A stretch of DNA of 64,000 nt from contig QQVO01000013.1 of assembly GCA_003388505.1 (NCBI GenBank), positions 1 through 64,000 on the forward strand, written 5' to 3'. Below the pieces are notes generated by a model. It did not search any database. It had not been told where the DNA came from and saw nothing but the letters and a program-made list of their open reading frames with translations. The number at the start of each line of letters is the position of its first letter. The stretch's first letter is position 1. Below, in pieces: positions 24,878 to 35,100 of the stretch. Origin of the DNA: Planctomycetota bacterium (GTDB lineage: Bacteria; Planctomycetota; Planctomycetia; Planctomycetales; Planctomycetaceae). A program made the translations under genes and the position numbers.

Positions 24878-26056
24878 TCATGGCGCGGGGGGGAGTTCAA
24901 AGTAGCGGGGATCTCCGCCCGACTCCGCTGGTTCATCGGGGGGAGGAGGCAGGAGTTGGACGTAGCCGCGGCTTCCGTCGGGACCTGTCGTCGACTCCAG
25001 TTTCCCTGTGAACGTGGCCGGCCCGCTGCGATTTGAGGGTTGCGCAGCGATCGGCGCGTCTGATTCGTTGCTGGGAGGACGCTGCAACGAATCTGGGGCG
25101 ATTCCGCCGTGAATTGCGGCCAGCAACAGACGCCCCCGTTCGCTGCTCGCGTTCGGCTCCTCGGCAGGAATGTCGATTGTGACCATGTCGGCTTTCAGGC
25201 GGGCGGTCGTAAACTCTTCCAGTGACCCGGCCTTGTAGACCCCTTGGAAACTGGTCAGATCGCAATTCGCGCTCTGACGCAGGTTCGCAAACTGGGAGAT
25301 TGAGGCGTCGGTGGTCGTGATCAGGCAGCGGCGCTGGATTTTCGAGCGCACGTGAATGACGCGTTGAGGTCGTTCGTCGCCCAGAATCCGCAACAGCGCA
25401 CGGGTTTCCGCTTCGCTCGCCGGACGCGGTCCGGTCCGGCTTGTCGGTGCGGCGGTGAAGCGGGCGGACGGGAAGTTGCGGTTGATGTCGACGCCGCGGG
25501 CATTGACCGAGAGATGTTCGGCGAGGGCGTCGGGATTGGGATTGCGGACAAGCGTGACTTTCAGACCGGAGGCATAAGCGGGGTCGCTCGCGAGCAGCCG
25601 CGCCAGGTAATCGATCGTCTCCACGCTGGGGGGATCGTCGCCAGCCAGGCTGGCGGTCACCAGTACGGAAACCGAGCCGTCGCCGATCTGCATCGTCTGA
25701 ATCGGCCGCCCCTGAGTGCTCCGGAACGAATCTCTCCACTGCGGATCAACCGCGGTCTGGGCCACCACAGACTCGCTCTGCACAGCGCGGGGAGTATTCG
25801 TCGCCAGCGACGGTGGATCGAACGAGGGTGCGCCGAGGCTGATCCGCGGCGGAAGGTAGGCGTTGGGGTCGGGAATGACCGGCGCGCCCTTAAACTGCGA
25901 GTCGTCCCTGTCCGGTGCGAACTCGGGTGTGATGGGCCGCTCGGACTTGTGGGGCGCGGCGCTGCGGTCGAACTGACTGCGCGTCGACTGTGAGAACCAG
26001 GAGCAGCCGAACGAAGCCAGCGCCACTCCGGCGAGAAGCAGGGGGAGAGCTCTCAT
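24878..26056 (-). CDS. M14 carboxypeptidase-like lipoprotein, probably inactive
   Basis: This 392-residue product has a lipoprotein signal (MRALPLLLAGVALASFGCSW, lipidated Cys18), a Pro-rich linker, and at about 115-300 a fold recognisable as the M14/MpaA zinc peptidase, most clearly by GVDINRNFPSARF (normally GVDLNRNFP). The zinc-binding H-x-x-E, usually HGDEP, reads AGDDPPSVETIDYL: both ligands have changed (His to Ala, Glu to Asp). The usual catalytic Glu block (TLELP) reads TIDIPAEE. A His remains in RVIHVRSKI. It is therefore probably a non-catalytic, substrate-binding relative of murein-peptide peptidases. The tail is Pro-rich. The ATG at 26056 starts the signal directly; the longer frame to 26242 runs into repeat A. 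Confidence 0.75.
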   Translation of the reverse strand: MRALPLLLAGVALASFGCSWFSQSTRSQFDRSAAPHKSERPITPEFAPDRDDSQFKGAPVIPDPNAYLPPRISLGAPSFDPPSLATNTPRAVQSESVVAQTAVDPQWRDSFRSTQGRPIQTMQIGDGSVSVLVTASLAGDDPPSVETIDYLARLLASDPAYASGLKVTLVRNPNPDALAEHLSVNARGVDINRNFPSARFTAAPTSRTGPRPASEAETRALLRILGDERPQRVIHVRSKIQRRCLITTTDASISQFANLRQSANCDLTSFQGVYKAGSLEEFTTARLKADMVTIDIPAEEPNASSERGRLLLAAIHGGIAPDSLQRPPSNESDAPIAAQPSNRSGPATFTGKLESTTGPDGSRGYVQLLPPPPDEPAESGGDPRYFELPPAP

Positions 26057-26143
26057 CGGGTGAAATTTCCAGCGAGATGTCTGGCACCGCGGAAACGTCG
26101 ACTCTTCGCCCGGGGGCGACTGTTCCCGCGTTGCGGATTCTTC

Positions 26144-26192
26144 GTGCCGCGGGCACTTCGGTGTGGCGGCGTTTTGGATGCGTTTTCGCCTC
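26144..26192 (+). repeat. dispersed repeat family A, truncated copy
   Basis: GTGCCGCGGGCAC, then GTGTGGCGGCGTTTTGG and GCGTTTTCGCC match the first half of repeat A. The second half is missing, and a full copy starts at once after it. Confidence 0.65.
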
Positions 26193-26194
26193 TC

Positions 26195-26284
26195 GTGCCA
26201 GTGGCACTTGATTGTGGCGGCGTCTGGTCGCGTGTTCGCCATTGCGTGCCGCCAGAACCGCTACGGCTCAATGAAATGCGCTTT
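26195..26284 (+). repeat. dispersed repeat family A, copy 2
   Basis: GTGCCAGTGGCACTTGATTG at the front, GTGCCGCCAGAACCGCTAC in the middle and CTCAATGAAATGCGC at the end, in the same orientation as copies 1 and 3. Confidence 0.75.
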
Positions 26285-26330
26285 AGTGGTGCGCTAATTT
26301 CGCGTGCAGCAAGTTCCTTGTCTTGGACAT

Positions 26331-26377
26331 CCGACTCGCGGAGCGAGTCGGCTACATTGTTTGCGGCCGGAGGCCGC
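26331..26377. repeat. two palindromes with GGA loops
   Basis: CCGACTCGC-GGA-GCGAGTCGG (26331-26351) and GCGGCC-GGA-GGCCGC (26363-26377). Both stems differ in sequence but share the GGA loop, as does 21221-21235. Confidence 0.7.
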
Positions 26378-26389
26378 GCTGGGCGACAT

Positions 26390-27076
26390 TCAGTCCTGTT
26401 CCACGCCCAGTTGGTATTTCAGTTCTTCGAGTTGTCGAGCGTACTCTTCGCTCGATGAATGTACGTGTTCGCCTTCGGTGATGAAGCGTATGGTTTCGCT
26501 GGTGGGGACCCGGTGGTCGGCCAGGATCTCCTCAAACGGCGCGAGATCGTGTCCGTACATGATGAGCAGTTTGTGCTCGTCGAACTGGACCTCCATCGGG
26601 ATGCGGGGGTTCAGCACGGCGATTCCGGTGCACCCGTCGTTCATCAACAGGTCTTCGTAGTCGTACAGGGTGCTCTTGAGGATCGGGAGATCGATGTGTT
26701 CCCGGTAGAGGTCGTCGTGCGTGCCGACGTCGACGTCATGGCTCGTTTCGAGGACGACGTCAACTTCCTCACCCAGCGGATCGAGCAGATCGATGAACAG
26801 CTCGAACAGCCTTTCGGAGGTCTGAGAGGCCATCAGAACGGGGACGTCGATCGACGTTTCCTGATCGCGATAGACGTCGCGTCTGACGCCGGCGCTGGGA
26901 ACGACCTCGAGATTGAAGGAGGGGCGCACCGCGTCGGTCAGCAGAAAGCTGCCGTACCGCGCGACGGCGAGGTGCTCTTCCAACTGCGTCTCGGTAATGT
27001 CTTCGAAGCTGCTGTGGGGCTGAGCCTGAAACCCGTCCCGGAACTTCGTTTTGATGACGCGCTTGAGAAAACCCAT
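26390..27076 (-). CDS. conserved protein of unknown function
   Basis: This 228-residue product, starting MGFLKRVIKTKFRDGFQAQP, has no signal peptide or membrane segment. It is acidic and evenly mixed, as in a soluble cytoplasmic protein (ERLFELFIDLLDPLGEEVDV, GCTGIAVLNPRIPMEVQFDE, HKLLIMYGHDLAPFEEILAD). I do not recognise the family. The complete frame, normal composition and good start support a real gene. It is transcribed alone, away from the transglutaminase gene. Confidence 0.7.
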   Translation of the reverse strand: MGFLKRVIKTKFRDGFQAQPHSSFEDITETQLEEHLAVARYGSFLLTDAVRPSFNLEVVPSAGVRRDVYRDQETSIDVPVLMASQTSERLFELFIDLLDPLGEEVDVVLETSHDVDVGTHDDLYREHIDLPILKSTLYDYEDLLMNDGCTGIAVLNPRIPMEVQFDEHKLLIMYGHDLAPFEEILADHRVPTSETIRFITEGEHVHSSSEEYARQLEELKYQLGVEQD

Positions 27077-27629
27077 ACCTGTTCTTCCCGAGAGTTTCGT
27101 GACGTGTGCGATTGGTGGAGCGGGATTCCGCCGGCGACTGATCCAACTCTAGCACGCGAACGATGGGAGTCAGGAAGCGGGTCAATCGCGCGGCGCGAAT
27201 TCCGGAACTCGCCCCGGAGATCGTCCGGGCGAGCACGATTCGGAGTTTCGGCAAGGGCGGGGAGAACTTCCGGTTGTACCGGTTGAACGGCGATGCGACC
27301 GGTGCAATCAGCGATCTCGTTTCGACTGCTCCGTCGATCAATCGATTCCGGGGTTGAGTTCAGGATCGGCTTCAGCAAGCCCGCCGGGGGACGAATGGGT
27401 ATAATCGCTGACTCGTGCCAGTGGCACTTGACCGTGGCGGCGTTTGGGCGTGTTCTTGCCTTTGGATGCGGTGTCTTACGCCGCCAGAGTCGCTGCGGTT
27501 CAATGAAACGCCATCTAGAAACCGTGCCTGACCGAGGACACTTCAATGACGCCCATCGCCCGCAGCAGATTCGCACTGGTCCACCTCACCTCGCCGTGGC
27601 CGGCCGTATTACACGATCAACGAACGGTG
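27077..27629. other. gap with repeat A copy 3
   Basis: A 550-base gap between divergent genes. The first 330 bases show no feature I can name. Repeat A copy 3 is at 27415-27513, about 115 bases before the transglutaminase start. Confidence 0.5.
27415..27513 (+). repeat. dispersed repeat family A, copy 3
   Basis: GTGCCAGTGGCACTTGACCG, TGGCGGCGTTTGGGCG, TACGCCGCCAGAGTCGCTGC and TTCAATGAAACGCC. A full-length copy in the same orientation as the others. Confidence 0.75.
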
Positions 27630-29129
27630 ATGCCGGGGTGGGTCCGCAGCAGCCTGACCGCTTTGCTGTGCCTGGCGGCCCTCGATTCGACTCTGATTGC
27701 CGAGGAGAAAGCTTCCAGAAAGGAGGGGCGCGACGAGTCGTGGCAGGTGATCTACATGCAGGGGGCCCGGATCGGATACGGCCATGTGGCGACCGAGACC
27801 CGAACGGACGGCGAAGGGAACACGATCATCGCCACCGACGTGCTGAATCACATGGTGATCAGCCGTTTCGGCCAGAAATTGACGATCACGGTGCGGCAGC
27901 ACACGGAAGAGACCGAGGACGGCCGGTTGCTGGGCTTTCGCATGGTGATGGACAACCCGCCGCTGGCGAGCACAACGACGACCGGCCGCGTCGAGGGCGA
28001 CGTGATTCACGTCACCACGAAGACTGGCGAGAAGACGACGGAATCGACCACGGAGTTCGACCCCGAGGTCAAGTCCCCGGCGTGGCAGGATCGGCAACTG
28101 GCCGAGAATCCGCTCGGCAAGGGGGATCAGAAGTCGTTCGACATGTATGACCCGAGCATGAACCGGACGGTGACGGTGACCCTGACCGGTCACGGCGTGG
28201 TTGAGACGGAACTGCTCGACGGGACGATCGTCGAGGCGGAGAAAGTGACGATCAAGAATTCCGTGGTTCCCGGCCTGGTGATTTCCAACTTCGTCGACGA
28301 AGACGGGGAGGTCTTGAAATCGGAAATGAACCTGCTGCAGACGGTGACCTATACCGTCGACAAGGAGACGGCGCTAGAGGAACTGGGGAGCGAGACGCTC
28401 GACCTGGCCATCGAAACGCTGGTGCGGGTCGACCCGATCCAGAACGCCGCTGAGGCGACCGAAATTGTCTATCGCATACAGGTGGCGGGGGGGGACGCGG
28501 CCTCGCATTTTGCGTCGGGCAACACGCAGAGCATTGAGGAGATCAGTGACGACGAGATTGAATTGACGGTGAAGTCGATCAAACCTGAAAGCGCGAAAGG
28601 CGACGAGGCAGCGCCGGACGCGGGGTATCTGGAATCGACCCGGTTTCTGGAATGCACCGACCCGCGGGTCGCGGAGCATGCGGCTCAGGCGGCCGGCGAC
28701 CTGGAGGATCCGGTGAGGATCGCGGTTGCGATGGAGACGTACGTTTATTCGGAAATGCGAGAAAAGAATTACGAGACCGGACTCGCGACAGCGGCCGAAG
28801 TGGCGGAATCTATGGCGGGTGATTGCACCGAGCATTCCGTGTTGCTGGCGGCCATGCTGCGCGCCAAGGAGATTCCCTCCCGCGTTGCGGTCGGCCTGGT
28901 GTATTCGCCGAAGGTGTCGGCGTTCGCCGGGCACATGTGGACCGAAGCGTTCTTGAACGGTGAGTGGGTGCCGCTGGACGCGACTTTGGGCCGGGGCGGG
29001 ATCGGGGCGACGCACATCAAGGTGACCGATTCCAGCCTTGATGAAGACGCTCCGACGCCGGTCACCGCGTTTCTGCCGATGATGCACCTGCTCGGGCAGA
29101 TGACGATCGAGGTCGTCTCTGCCGAGTAG
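27630..29129 (+). CDS. exported transglutaminase-like (papain-fold) protein
   Basis: The 499-residue product has a start at ATG 27630 that gives the signal peptide VRSSLTALLCLAALDSTLIA. An upstream ATG at 27546 would bury it. Residues 30-360 are beta-rich with no family I can name. The transglutaminase core is at about 385-470: the Cys in AGDCTEHSVLLAAMLRAKEI, the His in AGHMWTEAFLNGEWVPLDAT, and the Asp of that same block, a complete Cys-His-Asp triad. Such proteins are predicted amidases or proteases in the periplasm. It stands about 100 bases upstream of the TAXI gene on the same strand and may be co-transcribed with it. Confidence 0.85.
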   Translation: MPGWVRSSLTALLCLAALDSTLIAEEKASRKEGRDESWQVIYMQGARIGYGHVATETRTDGEGNTIIATDVLNHMVISRFGQKLTITVRQHTEETEDGRLLGFRMVMDNPPLASTTTTGRVEGDVIHVTTKTGEKTTESTTEFDPEVKSPAWQDRQLAENPLGKGDQKSFDMYDPSMNRTVTVTLTGHGVVETELLDGTIVEAEKVTIKNSVVPGLVISNFVDEDGEVLKSEMNLLQTVTYTVDKETALEELGSETLDLAIETLVRVDPIQNAAEATEIVYRIQVAGGDAASHFASGNTQSIEEISDDEIELTVKSIKPESAKGDEAAPDAGYLESTRFLECTDPRVAEHAAQAAGDLEDPVRIAVAMETYVYSEMREKNYETGLATAAEVAESMAGDCTEHSVLLAAMLRAKEIPSRVAVGLVYSPKVSAFAGHMWTEAFLNGEWVPLDATLGRGGIGATHIKVTDSSLDEDAPTPVTAFLPMMHLLGQMTIEVVSAE

Positions 29130-29229
29130 CGATGCACGGATTGGGAGACGACAGTCCGACGTTGCCGGACGAGGGCGATTCCATTATGAGACGGACCGTT
29201 GCTTTCGAGTTGCAGCAGGGAGCAGGCAG

Positions 29230-30594
29230 ATGACTCGGTCGACGTCGCTGATGCCGGATCGGACGAAGTGGTGGTGGCGGTGGCGGTGGACCACCTGGTC
29301 GCCTGTGATTCTGGTTCTGCTGCTCACGATTGCGGCGGCACCGTGGCTGATTTCCCCGAAGGTTCCGTCTCGGGTGGTGATCGCGACCGGCCGGCCGGAC
29401 GGCGCGTACTTCGCGTTCGCGACGCGGTATCAGGAGATTCTGGCACGGGACGGCATCGAACTCGTCATCCGCGAAACGGCGGGTTCGATCGAGAACCGGG
29501 CGTTGCTGGAGTCGGACGATTCCGGCGTCACGCTGGCGTTTATCCAGGGCGGAACGATTGCGGACGCCGCCGATGCGAACCTCGTCTCGCTGGCAAGCCT
29601 GTATCACGAACCGATCTGGGTGTTCTACCGGGGCGAGGAACCGGTGACCCGGCTGACGGAATTGAGCGGTGAACGGATCGCCGTGGGCCCCGAGGGAAGC
29701 GGGACGCGGGCGGTGGCCGAGACGCTGTTGTGGCAGAACGGCGTTGAGGACGAGAGCGAACAATCAGCGAAGTTGCTCAACCTCACCGGTCGAGAAGCGG
29801 CCGATGCGCTGCGGGCCGGGCGGATCGACGCGGCTTTTTTCGTCGTGTCGCCGGAATCACCTTTGATTCTCGAACTGCTCGAGGACGAGTCGGTGCGGTT
29901 GATGAACTTCTCGCGTGCTGCGGCGTACGAGCGTCGCTTTTCTTTTCTTGATCGAGTGGTTCTGCATCAGGGGATGGTCGATTTCGAGCGCGACCTGCCG
30001 GCGAGAGACGTATCGCTCATCGCTCCGACGGCGAACCTCGTCGCCCGCAGCGATATCCACCCGGCGCTGATTCCTCTGATGCTCAGTGCGGCGGAGAAAG
30101 TCCATGAAGGCGGGGGGTTGCTGGAGGAGCCGGGGGAGTTTCCCTCGGCGTTGCATGTGGACGCGCCGCTGCATGCCGATGCGGCCCGGTACCTCAAGTC
30201 GGGGCCGTCGATCCTGTTCAAGTATCTGCCGTTCTCGGTCGCCGCCACGCTGGACCGGATGAAACTGATGCTGTTGCCGTTCTGCACATTGCTGTTTCCC
30301 CTGATCAAGGCGGCGCCTCCCGTTTACCGCTGGCGGATCCGCTATCGCATTTACCGGTGGTATCACGTGCTGCGCGAGATCGACCAGAAGTTGAAGAACG
30401 CCGACCCGGCGGCCGATTTCAGCGACGACATCGAACGTTTGAAGACTCTGGAGTCGGAACTGACGGAGGTCTCGGTTCCGCTTTCTTACATGGAGGAGTT
30501 CTACAACCTCCATCTGCACATTGCGTTCGTGCGCGGCCGGCTGGAAGAGCGGCGAAAGCAGAGGCTCGAACGCCAGTCTCGCCGTTCGGCGTGA
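29230..30594 (+). CDS. TAXI-family solute-binding protein with a C-terminal membrane segment
   Basis: This 454-residue product has an N-terminal anchor (WSPVILVLLLTIAAAPWLIS) and a TAXI-type periplasmic binding domain at about 45-330: IATGRPDGAYFAFATRYQEI, TAGSIENRALLESDDSGVTL, AFIQGGTIADAADANLVSLA, VGPEGSGTRAVAETLL and AGRIDAAFFVVSPESP. A membrane segment MLLPFCTLLFPLIKAAPPVY and a basic cytoplasmic helical tail follow. Ordinary TAXI proteins feed TRAP transporters, but no TRAP membrane subunits are nearby. The tethered form with a cytoplasmic tail is known in sensor-like family members; this is an inference. Confidence 0.85.
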   Translation: MTRSTSLMPDRTKWWWRWRWTTWSPVILVLLLTIAAAPWLISPKVPSRVVIATGRPDGAYFAFATRYQEILARDGIELVIRETAGSIENRALLESDDSGVTLAFIQGGTIADAADANLVSLASLYHEPIWVFYRGEEPVTRLTELSGERIAVGPEGSGTRAVAETLLWQNGVEDESEQSAKLLNLTGREAADALRAGRIDAAFFVVSPESPLILELLEDESVRLMNFSRAAAYERRFSFLDRVVLHQGMVDFERDLPARDVSLIAPTANLVARSDIHPALIPLMLSAAEKVHEGGGLLEEPGEFPSALHVDAPLHADAARYLKSGPSILFKYLPFSVAATLDRMKLMLLPFCTLLFPLIKAAPPVYRWRIRYRIYRWYHVLREIDQKLKNADPAADFSDDIERLKTLESELTEVSVPLSYMEEFYNLHLHIAFVRGRLEERRKQRLERQSRRSA

Positions 30595-30691
30595 TCGCCT
30601 CTGACGGCCAGAGAGCGTGCATGCTGTTTCTTTCGGCAGCGCTCCGGTTATCCTCCGGCGACCTCCTGCCGCGCGTCTGACGGAAACGGCC

Positions 30692-32140
30692 ATGACCGAC
30701 CCTTCGCCCTCCGATGCAGTTCCCGGGCCCGAGCTGCCTTACGCCCACACCTTGCCGCGGTTGCTGGGCCCCTTCGACGCCATTGCGCTGGTGGTGGGAT
30801 CGATCATCGGCAGCGGCATCTTTCTGAAAGTCGACGCGATCGCGCGGGAGATGGTGAGCTTCGGGCCGATCATTGCGGTCTGGGCGGCGGGGGGGCTGGC
30901 GGCGATGTGCGGGTCGCTGGCGCTGGCGGAACTCTCGGCGATGCTGCCGCACGCTGGGGGGCCGTATGTCTATCTGCGGCAGGCTTACGGGCGATGTTGC
31001 GCGTTCCTGTGGGGGTGGACTGAGTTTTCGGTCATTCGCACCGGTTCGCTGGGGAGCCTGGCCTGCGGGACGGTGATCTATTTCGACCGGTTTCTGCAGG
31101 CGCTGGCGGAGCAGGGGGCGTTGCCGGAATGGTTGAGGGGCATGGTGCCGTTATCTCATTTCGGGCAGGCCGTTTTGACGCTGTTGGCGGTGCTGCTGCT
31201 GTCGACGATCAACATCGTCGGGACGCGGTGGGGAGCATGGATGCAGAACGTCACGACCGTGATCAAAGTGGCGTTTCTGGGCTTTTTGATCTGCGGCCCG
31301 TTTCTGCTGGGGAAAGCGGAGTCTGGAAACTTTCAGCCGGTCGGCGCTGCGGATTATGGCTTCGGCTTCTGGAAGCACTTCGGGCTGGCGATGGTCGCCG
31401 TCTTCTGGGCGTATGACGGCTGGATCAACATCGGGCCGGTGGCGGAGGAAATTCGCGATCCGCAACGGAACGTTCCGCTGGGGCTGGTTGTCGGGATGCT
31501 GGTCATCATCGCCGTCTACGTGCTGACGATCATCGGTTACCACTCGGTGCTGCCGATGCGGACGATTCAGGCGACGCAGACGGTGGCGGCGGATGCGATG
31601 GGGGTGTTGATCGGCGCATGGGGGCCGGCGATCGCGTCGCTGGGGGTGATGGTGTCGACCTTTGGAGCGCTCAACTCGAATCTGCTGAGCGGGCCGCGTG
31701 TCTACTTCGCGATGGCGCGCGACGGGCTGTTTCCCGCGAAGATCCGGCAGGTCCATGCGACGTTTCGGACGCCCGCCTATGCGATCGCGATCCAGAGCGG
31801 CTGGTCGCTGGTTCAGATCATGCTGGTGTTTCTGTTCACCCAGGATCCCGGAGACGCGTTCGGGACGCTGACCGACTTTGTCATTCTGGGAGGGACCGTG
31901 TTTTACGGGCTGACGGTGGGCGCCGTGATGCTGCTCCGATTCCAGCAACCCGATCTGGAGAGGCCGTACCGCACGCTCGGTTATCCGCTCACTCCGTTGA
32001 TTTATCTCGTCTCGGTGGTGGTTGTTGTCGGGAGCATGATTGTCGAGACGCCGCTGCAGGTGGCTGCGGTGGGGGGGCTGATGGCGGTGGGCGTGGGCGC
32101 GTACTACTACTTCCGTCGCGGCGGACTCACCCGGTCATGA
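30692..32140 (+). CDS. APC-superfamily amino-acid permease
   Basis: A 482-residue protein with about 12 membrane helices. The helix 1 signature is DAIALVVGSIIGSGIFLKVD, followed by GPYVYLRQAYGRCCAFLWGW, FWAYDGWINIGPVAEEIRDP and NVPLGLVVGMLVI, as in the LAT/SLC7-like branch of the amino acid-polyamine-organocation family. Substrate not assignable. The start at ATG 30692 is preferred to a longer frame from 30617. It follows the TAXI gene by about 100 bases on the same strand and converges on the AAA+ activator gene at 32198. Confidence 0.87.
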   Translation: MTDPSPSDAVPGPELPYAHTLPRLLGPFDAIALVVGSIIGSGIFLKVDAIAREMVSFGPIIAVWAAGGLAAMCGSLALAELSAMLPHAGGPYVYLRQAYGRCCAFLWGWTEFSVIRTGSLGSLACGTVIYFDRFLQALAEQGALPEWLRGMVPLSHFGQAVLTLLAVLLLSTINIVGTRWGAWMQNVTTVIKVAFLGFLICGPFLLGKAESGNFQPVGAADYGFGFWKHFGLAMVAVFWAYDGWINIGPVAEEIRDPQRNVPLGLVVGMLVIIAVYVLTIIGYHSVLPMRTIQATQTVAADAMGVLIGAWGPAIASLGVMVSTFGALNSNLLSGPRVYFAMARDGLFPAKIRQVHATFRTPAYAIAIQSGWSLVQIMLVFLFTQDPGDAFGTLTDFVILGGTVFYGLTVGAVMLLRFQQPDLERPYRTLGYPLTPLIYLVSVVVVVGSMIVETPLQVAAVGGLMAVGVGAYYYFRRGGLTRS

Positions 32141-32197
32141 GCGGACGGTCGATGACGGTTCGGCCGGAGTGGCGTCCGGTTGAGCGGGACGCCGCTG

Positions 32198-35100
32198 TCA
32201 TGACAGCCCGTACTTTTTGAGCTTGCTGTAGTAGGTGCTGCGAGGCATGTTCAGTCGGCGGGCGGCCTGGGCCTTGTTGCCCCCGCATTCGTTGAGGGCC
32301 GCCAGCAATCGTGCCGCTTCGTCGGCCTCATCAGATGCCTGCGGGGCGGCTGGGATCGGCTGCGGTTTCACAGCCGTTGCGCGGGGGGCGAGGATCGGGG
32401 AAGGGAGTCGCGGAGCCGTCGCCGTGGAGGATGCGACTTGCGTCTCCGGCCCTTTCAGAGAGAGGTCCTCCAGGGTGATTCGTTCCCCGTCGGCCAGGAC
32501 GACGGCCCGCTCGATGCAGTTCTCCAGTTCCCGGACGTTGCCCGGCCAGGTGTGATGCAGCATGGCGTCCACGGCCGCTTCGTCGAATCCGACAAGCCGT
32601 TTTCCCATGCGATCCGCAGCGCGGCGGATGAAGAACAGCGCCAGTTCGAAGATGTCTTCGGGCCGTTCGCGGAGCGGAGGCAGCATGATGCTGACGACGT
32701 TGAGGCGGTAGTAGAGGTCTTCCCGGAAACGCCCTTCCGCGATCATCTGCTCCAGATTGCGGTGTGTGGCGGCGATCACACGGACGTCGACCTGGATGGG
32801 CTTTGTCGCTCCCACCGGCTCGATGGTCCGTTCCTGCAGGACGCGGAGGAGTTTGACCTGGATATCGAGCGGGATGTCTCCCACTTCGTCGAGGAACAGG
32901 GATCCGCCGTCGGCGAGTTCGAAACGGCCTTGGCGGTCTTCTCGGGCGTCGGTGAACGCGCCGCGCACGTGGCCGAACAATTCGCTTTCCAGCAGGCTGG
33001 GCGCGAGCGCGGCGCAGTGCACGGAGACGAGCGGTTGCTCGGCGCGGCGGCTGTTTTCGTGGATGGCGCGCGCGAGCAGTTCCTTTCCGGTTCCGCTTTC
33101 TCCGCGAACCAGCACGGTGGCGTCGCTGGGAGCGACTTTTCTGACCGTTTCCAGGACGTGGAGCACGGCGGGGCTGTTTCCCCGAATCAGGCCGCGCCGC
33201 ACCTGCTGGGGGAGCACGTGTGGTTCGGCGACCCCGGTTTGCTGGGCGAGTTCGCTCTGCAGGACAGCGATTTGCCTGCGTTGCTCGGAAATCGTCTCGG
33301 CCTGATGGTTCAGGTTGGAGTTCAGCCGGGACAGGTCTTCGTGAACCTTCGCGGAATGCAGGGCGACACTGGTGATGCGACTGACGGCGGTGAGGAACGT
33401 GACGTCCTCCGCGGTGTAGGCGGCGCCGTTGGGCTTGGCGCCGAACACGACGACGCCTGTCATTTCGCCGTCCACGTCGAGGCCGTGAATCAGTTCGGCG
33501 TTGAGCCGCCGCAGTGTGAGTTGCGCGGGGGAGGCCCCACTGGGGACGCGCTGGAGTGAAACGCCCTGTTCCAGTTGGTCCGTCATCTCTTGGCCCGCTC
33601 GAAACTGCAATGGAAAGCGGGACTTCCCGACGGCCGTGGTCAGCCGGAAGCGGTCGGTGCCTTCGTCTCGCAAATAGAGAGCGGCCTGTTCGACGCGGAG
33701 CACTTCGCAGCAGGTGTAGAGCATGTTGTCGGCGACGTCGTCCCGCTCCAGCAGGCTGCTGACGGCCCGGTTCATTCGCTGCAGAGCGCGGTCGAGTGAA
33801 TACTTTTCGCGGAAGAACCAGCGATCAATGGCGCGTTGCAGACGGTCGCGCAGCCATCCGAGCGCCATGACGCCGACCGCCACCAGCACGATAAACGGCA
33901 CCGCGTAACCGTAGGCGGAGGTTCCCTCCTGCCAGGCGGCAATCCCCGCGCCGGCGATGAGGAACGCGAAGACAAGCGTCATTCCAAAACTCAGCACATA
34001 ATAGAGCGTTCCCCGGCTGACGACCTCGTGAATCAACATCAGCTTGTAGCGGGCGATGCCGACTGCGTAGGCGAGGGTGAACAACAGGCTGGCGATGCAC
34101 ATCGGCAACCGCGCTTCGCCGAACGCGAATTCCACAGGGTCGATGTAGGCGAGAGCCAGCGTGTAGGTCACGGGGATCGCCGCCAGCAGTCCCGCCCAGA
34201 GAATCCACTTGACCTGATTCTCCTCCAACGGATTGCGGGCGTGGCGGTAACTCTGAATCAACACCGCCAATGACACCGCGAAATAGGCGGCCGCGATAAC
34301 GAAGTAGGCGTAGATGGCATGTCGCAGCCACGGCATGACATCGGCTGCCCCGATGTGGTAGGCCTGCTGCACGGCCCCGACGAACTCTCCTCCGTGACTC
34401 AGCCAGCGCCCCAGGCCAAGCACGGCCAGCATCGTGCCAATCGCCACTGCCGGAGGGCCGTAGACGGCGGACAACACCACGCGCGGCCAGCGAGGCAGGA
34501 TCGGCACCGGCATCGGGTAGACGAGGAAGAAGTGCAACAGCACGGCCGGCAGCACAATCGCGCAGGCTGCGAACGGAATCAGAAACCAGAGACTGCCCGC
34601 GAGCACCCACCAGTGATTGCCCCCCACGTAGGCCACGGCGGTGACCGCGCACAACGCGAAGTATGTGCGTAGCGGGCGGTCATACGGTCGTTGCCAGAAC
34701 GCGAGCCCGCTGAGGATGAAGATCGCTGAGTGCAGGATGAACCACCCGAGAGAGAGCACGAGGCCCCCGAGCGGCTGCCGTCGCAAGAGAACCCACCCGC
34801 GTTGCGGCTCGGACACACCCGCCGGCAAATAGCGGACTTTGACCAGGCGGCCGAAGTCGGGATGGTCAATCAGTACGAACGTCGATTCCGGGTTGAACTC
34901 ATCCGGATCGTCTCCGGAGAACTGTGTCCCGATATCTGACTTCGGCGGCGATCGCAGCCAGACCATCGCTGCCGCGAAGTCGGTAAAGGTTCTTGTGCGG
35001 CGGCCGGCGACTTCCACGAGACGGTCGCCGGTCTGCGGAGAGGTGAGTCCTGCCGGGGACTTGGGCATCTTGCGAATTGTGAGGACGCCCGCCTCGCGGG

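Larger units (their letters stand above)
26057..26389. other. repeat-filled gap
   Basis: A 333-base gap made almost entirely of repeat A copies (26144-26192 truncated, 26195-26284) and a palindrome pair (26331-26377). No gene seen. The promoter of the lipoprotein gene must lie within or next to repeat A. Confidence 0.6.
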
